Shown here: positions 58,825 to 64,000 of the stretch, one piece after another
Numbering within the stretch: position 1 is the stretch's first letter
Layout: each line of letters opens with the position of its first letter
Assembly: GCA_964247055.1 (NCBI GenBank)
Contig: OZ176054.1
Location: forward strand, 5,332,001 to 5,396,000
Direction of reading: 5' to 3'
Source of the DNA: Paragordius varius
Lineage: Eukaryota; Nematomorpha
DNA length: 64,000 bases
The notes under the pieces: model-generated
What the model was told of the DNA's origin: nothing
The model's input: the letters and a program-made list of their open reading frames with translations, nothing else
The model's database searches: none
Translations under genes and position numbers: made by a program

Positions 58825-60874
58825 GGAGCATGTCGTATTCATTAGCATTTTATACATCATTTTAAATTTTAAGAAAAGAAAAACACATTTGTGGTTATTA
58901 TGCCAATAAGTAATTTGCACATCAATTAGTCTTTTTTCGTTTATTTTGTAAAAAAAGTTTTGACTCACCAATTTTTACCAAATTATTAGTTTAAATCCTG
59001 AAGCCACACATATAATAGAAACCCTAAAATATTATTTAAATATATCAAAGAAATATACACATGGGCACTAGGGTTCAGGGTATCCTCCATAATGCATAAT
59101 TTAGTATAGTAACATTTGTTCATGCTCTATTAGTTTGGTATAAAAAAAGTGTTTTTTATTAAATAATTTAAATGGATTTTTTATTATTTGGAAAATTTGC
59201 TATAATTCATCAAATGTGTAATGTTTTCAATTTATGATATAAAAATTACATCTAATTAACAGTGTTATTCGTTTATCTTTATAGTTTTATCGAAATGCCC
59301 TACCTTGTGTAGTTTAAATTTGGTGAATATAGTTACATATTTTTAATTATACTTTAAGTTTGATGATTGTATGTTTAATATAAAACTTGAAAAGCATTGG
59401 AAAATTATTTTTCATGATTGCACTCAAATTATTACAAATACTGTTTAAGCTTTATATTGTAATTTATATGCAATTTTAGGTCATGGACCATTTTCTCATT
59501 TGTTTGATGGGCTCTTTCTACCAAACGTGTCAAATAGTGAATGGACAGTAATGATTTTTTTCTTTTAACAATTTTAGCATGAAATTGGATCGATTGAAAT
59601 GTTAGATCATATATTATCAACTAATACCTCAGTAAAGAATGTGTTTCACGAATATGGTTTGAAAGATGTTGATATTGTGTTTATTATGGAATTAATAGTT
59701 GGTGGTCCATTAAATGCCAAATTTTATGAAAAATATGGTATATCTATCATACCAGTATGATATATGTGTATTATAATTATATCTTAGGATGCATTATATC
59801 AAGGGAGAGAAAATTCAAAACAATTTTTATACCAAGTTTTATTTTTGATCACATTTAACATTTATCGTCCTAGATTGTGAATAACCATTTATCTGGCATA
59901 GATGTAGATAAATGGGATTATTTCGCTCGTGATTCACATTATTTGGGAATCAAAAACAATTTTGATCATAACCGAATTATTGCAAACAGCAAAATTATAC
60001 ATCATAACCATCAATATATTATTGGTTATAGGGATAAAGTAACTCACTAGATCTCTATTTAATGTAGGAAGCCAAAAATTTATATGATATGTTTTACATA
60101 AGAGATTTATTACATCGCCGAGTTTATCGACACAATGTTTCAGTGGCTGTGGAACTTATGTAATTTATTTAATGTATAAATAAAGGATATGTGACGCTTT
60201 AACCCTTGCAAATGATCACATTTTATTTAATGGGAAAAAGTTTGTGACACATTAATATCTATTGTAGGTTATCAAATGTAATACATGACATGCCTACTTA
60301 TGCTCAATTATCCGATTATATTTTTTACCAAATTTTACATTCCAAAACTCGTGAACTCGAAAATGCACGTTTACTTTTAAAGAGAATTCAAACACGTTCT
60401 TTATATAAATATGTTGGTCGTATACAATTATCAAGGTTACCAAATCAGAATATAAAAGTATTAAAAGATACTTATGTATGTGTTTTAGGACCTCTTTTTA
60501 CTCATAAAATCTCAACTCATAAACGGGTATAACGATAGTCACCGAGAACATATTTCACCCGAAGATGTTGGCTTCTACGTAAAAGCTTAAATATTTACTT
60601 TTAGCACGTTGATTTAAATTATGGCATGCTTGATCGTAATCCGTTGGAAAATGTAATTTTTTTCACCAAAGAAAATGAAATCAAAAAAATTGAAAAATCC
60701 GAAGTATTATATCGCCTTGTTTAATTTTAGGTTTCAAAAATGTTACCAAACGTTTTCAATGAATCAATAATTAAAATGTATTTCAAAAGTGAATCTTTAC
60801 CTATATTCAATGAACTGAAAAAATTTTGTGATCATTGGATTAATCATATAGAATTTGATAAATATATTACCTAG
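58201..60874 (+). CDS. SAMHD1: SAMHD1-type HD-domain dNTP triphosphohydrolase, 14 exons, no SAM domain
   Basis: SAMHD1 removes triphosphate from dNTPs and is activated by GTP/dNTP binding. Exons: 58201-58215, 58239-58262, 58283-58443, 58466-58575, 59480-59547, 59578-59754, 59788-59835, 59874-60038, 60068-60159, 60186-60239, 60268-60457, 60489-60578, 60605-60703, 60731-60874: 1,437 nt, 478 residues. Twelve introns are 20-38 nt and one is 904 nt. Metal and catalytic residues are present: His64 in HTRFEHSLG, His101-Asp102 in [12 protein letters not shown], Asp213 in [11 protein letters not shown] (human H167, H206, D207, D311). Allosteric-site positions in VFND and DTPEFQRLR are kept. The first two exons are only 15 and 24 nt. 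The protein starts about 13 residues before the HD core, so the human N-terminal SAM domain is lacking. Start choice: first ATG that splices in frame. Confidence 0.95.
58794..58821. repeat. (AT)n microsatellite in SAMHD1 intron 4
   Basis: About 28 bp of alternating AT in the only long intron of the gene (58576-59479). The rest of that intron shows no recognisable transposon. Confidence 0.75.
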
Positions 60875-62744
60875 CAAACATATGAATTATAATAGAATTT
60901 CAAAATATATATTTGCTTAGCAAAATTATATATATTATAATAAATAATATCGAGAACTATGCATGGATTTAAGTTATTAAAAGCAAATAAAATAAAAGTT
61001 ATAATCAAAAAGTGCTAATATTCTTTTAAGAGGCGTCAATCAAGAAGAGGCCAGTTATTATCTTTATATTTTGTAATGCTATTGAACGTGTTTATGAAGC
61101 GTAATCTGCGATGTTTTATGGAATATAATTACTTTCAAACTTTTTGTTCAAAATAAAAGCTTAAAAGGCATTATTAATCCGAATCTTTCTTAAATAAATT
61201 ATTTGTTAAAAAGAATCATTTTCTGCCTCTATACACTACTAAAATTTTACCGCTTAAGTCCAAATTAGTGATATTTTGGATGTAAGTTTGGTTAGAATAC
61301 TAATGTAATATTTATTCATTGGAAGTCCAATTTTTGTTGGTTGAACATATTTAACAGAGAATGACGATCGAAGTTATACATGGGTAGTTCCATATAATTT
61401 TTTTTCAAGTTCATTGCCAAGTATAAATTTAAAAATTTTGTTCAAAAAAATATCAATTTTATAAAGGTTTTATAATCAAATTTTTGAAATTTAATTCCAA
61501 ATTTTTTTTGGGTCGTGTTTTGGATGGTGTAAACCCTTGAATGTACCACGTTTGGCTGGTTTAGCTATTTTTAGATTAATCCATCTCCTTTTTCTACCAG
61601 GGGTCTCTGCAGCATTTAATAATTGATGGCTTGTGTTTCGATTGTTTTTTTGACGTTATTTCTCTTTAACGAAAAATATATGCATCTTTTGCAATTCAGT
61701 TAAATTACCTTTTCTAGTATATTTGGCATTTCCACCAGGAACTCGAAGTTTAGTTTGATTATGACATTTTAACGACAAATCAATTATTAGACAAATCCAA
61801 GAACTGTTTAAAGAATTAATAAACTTTACCCAATATATTTGTCCAAGATGTCGCGTGCGTATGACAAACATCTTTGAAACAATTGCAAAGCTTGTAGACA
61901 TGGAGTGGTAAGTAATACTCAATATAGCCACGCAAATTTATTCTCCATTTTATGGTTTTTGAATAAATACCATGCATTTATATTGAGTGATGATAAAGGT
62001 GTCATGCAGAAGCATTGATTGATTTTTTTGAAGGGTTGAAAGGTGCTTGTAAAACTTTCCGCGAGATCCTTTGATTGAAAGGGAGTTAGGTGCAAATACT
62101 TTATCAATTGTAAACAATTTTATATATTCTGTTCTTGTGAACCTAAGGACAAAGTTTAATTAACATCGAAATACTTAACGTAAAAATAAAGGCCGCTAAA
62201 GATAATACAGAAGGTGCGCCCATCTCCTGCTAATGATACATGATATACACTTAATTACCAGATCATTGTCGCAAAGCTCCCAAGGGTTCGCACGGAACGC
62301 GTACATAATGAATAAATAAAATCTTAAAATTAGGTTTTTTAGTTTTCTTCCGGGAAAGCGAGCATAATTGAGATGTATAGTTCCGTTAAAATAAGTCTAG
62401 CAAGAACAATAATTGTATATGTCCCAATTAAAATTTACAATGAAGTCATTAACCTGTACCTATTTTTTGAGAAGTGATCATAATTTTTAATTAATCATTG
62501 CAATGTGCTATTCTATGCTATTTAGATACATTTTAGAGATATAGTATAAACCATCATCTTTAATGATTTCAAATATAAAGATGCCCAAAAACTTAACATA
62601 CAACCAATAGATTTTTTATAAAAGATTATTAAATTACCTTAAACAGAAATTTCACCAAAAATAACGTTTATTAATAGTTTTTAGTTGATAAGTGGTACCT
62701 TTTAAAACAAATCTATATATTTATAAAAATGGAAAATGCTGGCT
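60875..62744. other. Intergenic; weak unrecognised minus-strand frames
   Basis: Minus-strand frames at about 62107-61919 and 61931-61656 and the stretch near 61590-61520 (RKRRWINLKIAKPAKRGTFK if read on the minus strand) have mixed composition that could be a decayed transposase. They are broken, and I cannot name a family. No other feature. Confidence 0.35.
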
Positions 62745-64000
62745 TTGTGATCTGGTACAGGAAAACCGGTAGACCCAATCAAATCCAAATATCGAAAAAA
62801 TATAATCATTAATAAATGTCCCGACAATAGCTTCGCCCTTTTTTTGAAATATGCCCCCAGTTCGGGCCCACCCCGTATGAAAAACGGGTTTTTTTTGAAA
62901 ACAGAAGTCCACAAAATCGTGTTTTTGAGACAATTTTCCGGAGAACGTGTTGGACCATTCAATTTCAAATATGATTTTTGTTTACTTATTTTCGATTGCG
63001 CCGAACATAGTCGAGTCACTTTTTTGATTTAGGCCCTCTTTTTACCCGCTCCCCCCGTAAAATGCCATTTTTTTCAAAAAACAAAGTCCACAAAAATAAT
63101 TTTTTAAATCGATTTTTCGTCCTAGGTATGAGACCTTAAAAATTCAATAAAGATTCCACGTATTCCCTGTTAAAAGGCAAAAATTTTAGTCCACCGTTTA
63201 TTTGATGATAGCTGCTGGGTAAGGAGCTACCCGCTAAAAACTGATTTTTCATATAACTTTGTGATCTGTTTCCGGAAAACCGGTGAACCCATTCAAATCC
63301 AAACATCGAAAAAATATAATCATTAATGAATGCCCCGACAATAGCTTCGCCCTTTTTTGGAATTAGGTCCCCAGTTTGGGCCCACCCCGTGTGAAAAATG
63401 GGTTAAGTCAATTTTTTGGAGAACGTGTTGGACCATTCAATTTCAAATATGATTTTTGTTTACTTATTTTCGATTGCGCCGAACATAGTCGAGTCACTTT
63501 TTTGATTTAGGCCCTCTTTTTACCCGCTACCCCCGTAAAATGCCATTTTTTTCAAAAAACAAAGTCCACAAAAATAATTTTTTAAATCGATTTTTCGTCC
63601 TAGGTATGAGACCTTAAAAATTCAATAAAGATTCCACGTATTCCCTGTTAAAAGGCAAAAATTTTAGTCCACCGTTTATTTGATGATAGCTGCTGGGTAA
63701 GGAGCTACCCGCTAAAAACTGATTTTTCATATAACTTTGTGATCTGTTTCCGGAAAACCGGTGAACCCATTCAAATCCAAACATCGAAAAAATATAATCA
63801 TTAATGAATGCCCCGACAATAGCTTCGCCCTTTTTTGGAATTAGGTCCCCAGTTTGGGCCCACCCCGTGTGAAAAATGGGTTAAGTCAATTTTTTGGAGA
63901 ACGTGTTGGACCATTCAATTTCAAATATGATTTTTGTTTACTTATTTTCGATTGCGCCGAACATAGTCGAGTCACTTTTTTGATTTAGGCCCTCTTTTTA
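62745..64000 (+). repeat. Satellite-like tandem repeat, 478-bp period, running off the window
   Basis: Units start at GTGATCTG near 62747, 63261 and 63739. Units 2 and 3 are almost identical over the visible length. Unit 1 is 514 bp and more diverged; it keeps about 36 bp near 62890-62930 that later units lack. Within the unit, CGAAAAAATATAATCATTAA and GTTTACTTATTTTCGATTGC are useful markers. Composition is less AT-biased than the flanks. Open frames inside it are broken and differ between units, so I regard it as non-coding. Confidence 0.85.

Noticed and set aside
60458-60537. A 13-nt intron (60476-60488) in SAMHD1
   Set aside because: GTATGTGTTTTAG would restore the frame, but the 31-nt intron starting at 60458 also keeps phase and is within the normal size range here.
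61656-62107. A minus-strand gene
   Set aside because: Short broken frames, no family resemblance I can defend and no tiny-intron joins that extend them.
62702-63032. Protein genes in the satellite
   Set aside because: Frames differ between units and break in units 2 and 3; composition and repetition point to satellite DNA.

Overview
The window is AT-rich nuclear DNA from a small-genome animal, most likely a parasitic or otherwise highly derived metazoan. The genes are animal genes: a GDNF-receptor-like protein, an MZB1-like ER protein, NDE1/NDEL1, SAMHD1, RAB18, RPS15A, DHX37 and ferredoxin reductase. They are cut by about 36 GT-AG introns of only 20-38 nt. Introns that short are best known in dicyemid mesozoans, so that is my first guess; an orthonectid or myxozoan is not excluded. 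The standard genetic code fits every gene.

Layout. 1-3.9 kb: a nested pair of non-autonomous transposons and empty AT-rich sequence. 3.9-14.6 kb: a compact cluster. FDXR (minus) and DHX37 (plus) diverge from a 56-bp gap, and DHX37 and an MZB1-like gene (minus) converge with 15 bp between stop codons. A broken Gypsy-type LTR element lies antisense inside one DHX37 intron. 15.8-22.9 kb: a nine-exon GPI-type GDNF-receptor-like gene with a mariner relic and a hAT MITE in one intron. 23.6-26.7 kb: an Ig-like single-pass membrane protein (minus) with two fold-back elements and a hAT MITE in its introns. 29.1-30.2 kb: RAB18. 34.4-34.8 kb: RPS15A. 36.5-39.1 kb: a decayed LINE (minus), beside a GC-richer block of unknown nature. 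40.9-42.7 kb: NDE1/NDEL1. 43.2-47.6 kb: a SINE split by a hAT element that itself carries a MITE, followed by a second copy of the MITE seen at the window start. 50.4-51.7 kb: a second hAT relic with an intact 8-bp target duplication. 53.8-57.0 kb: two head-to-head arrays of a 195-198 bp unit that reads as protein over long stretches. 58.2-60.9 kb: SAMHD1 without its SAM domain. 62.7-64 kb: a satellite with a 478-bp period that runs off the window.

Most gene models were rebuilt exon by exon by splicing GT-AG introns and comparing with remembered family sequences. For seven of them (DHX37, MZB1-like, GFRA-like, RAB18, RPS15A, NDEL1, SAMHD1) the summed exon lengths are a multiple of three and the splice phases agree. 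Introns are of two kinds: the 20-38 nt class, and long introns (78-3,559 nt), the longest of which carry recognisable transposon remains. The genes do not form one pathway; they are ordinary household and signalling genes in a transposon-rich background.
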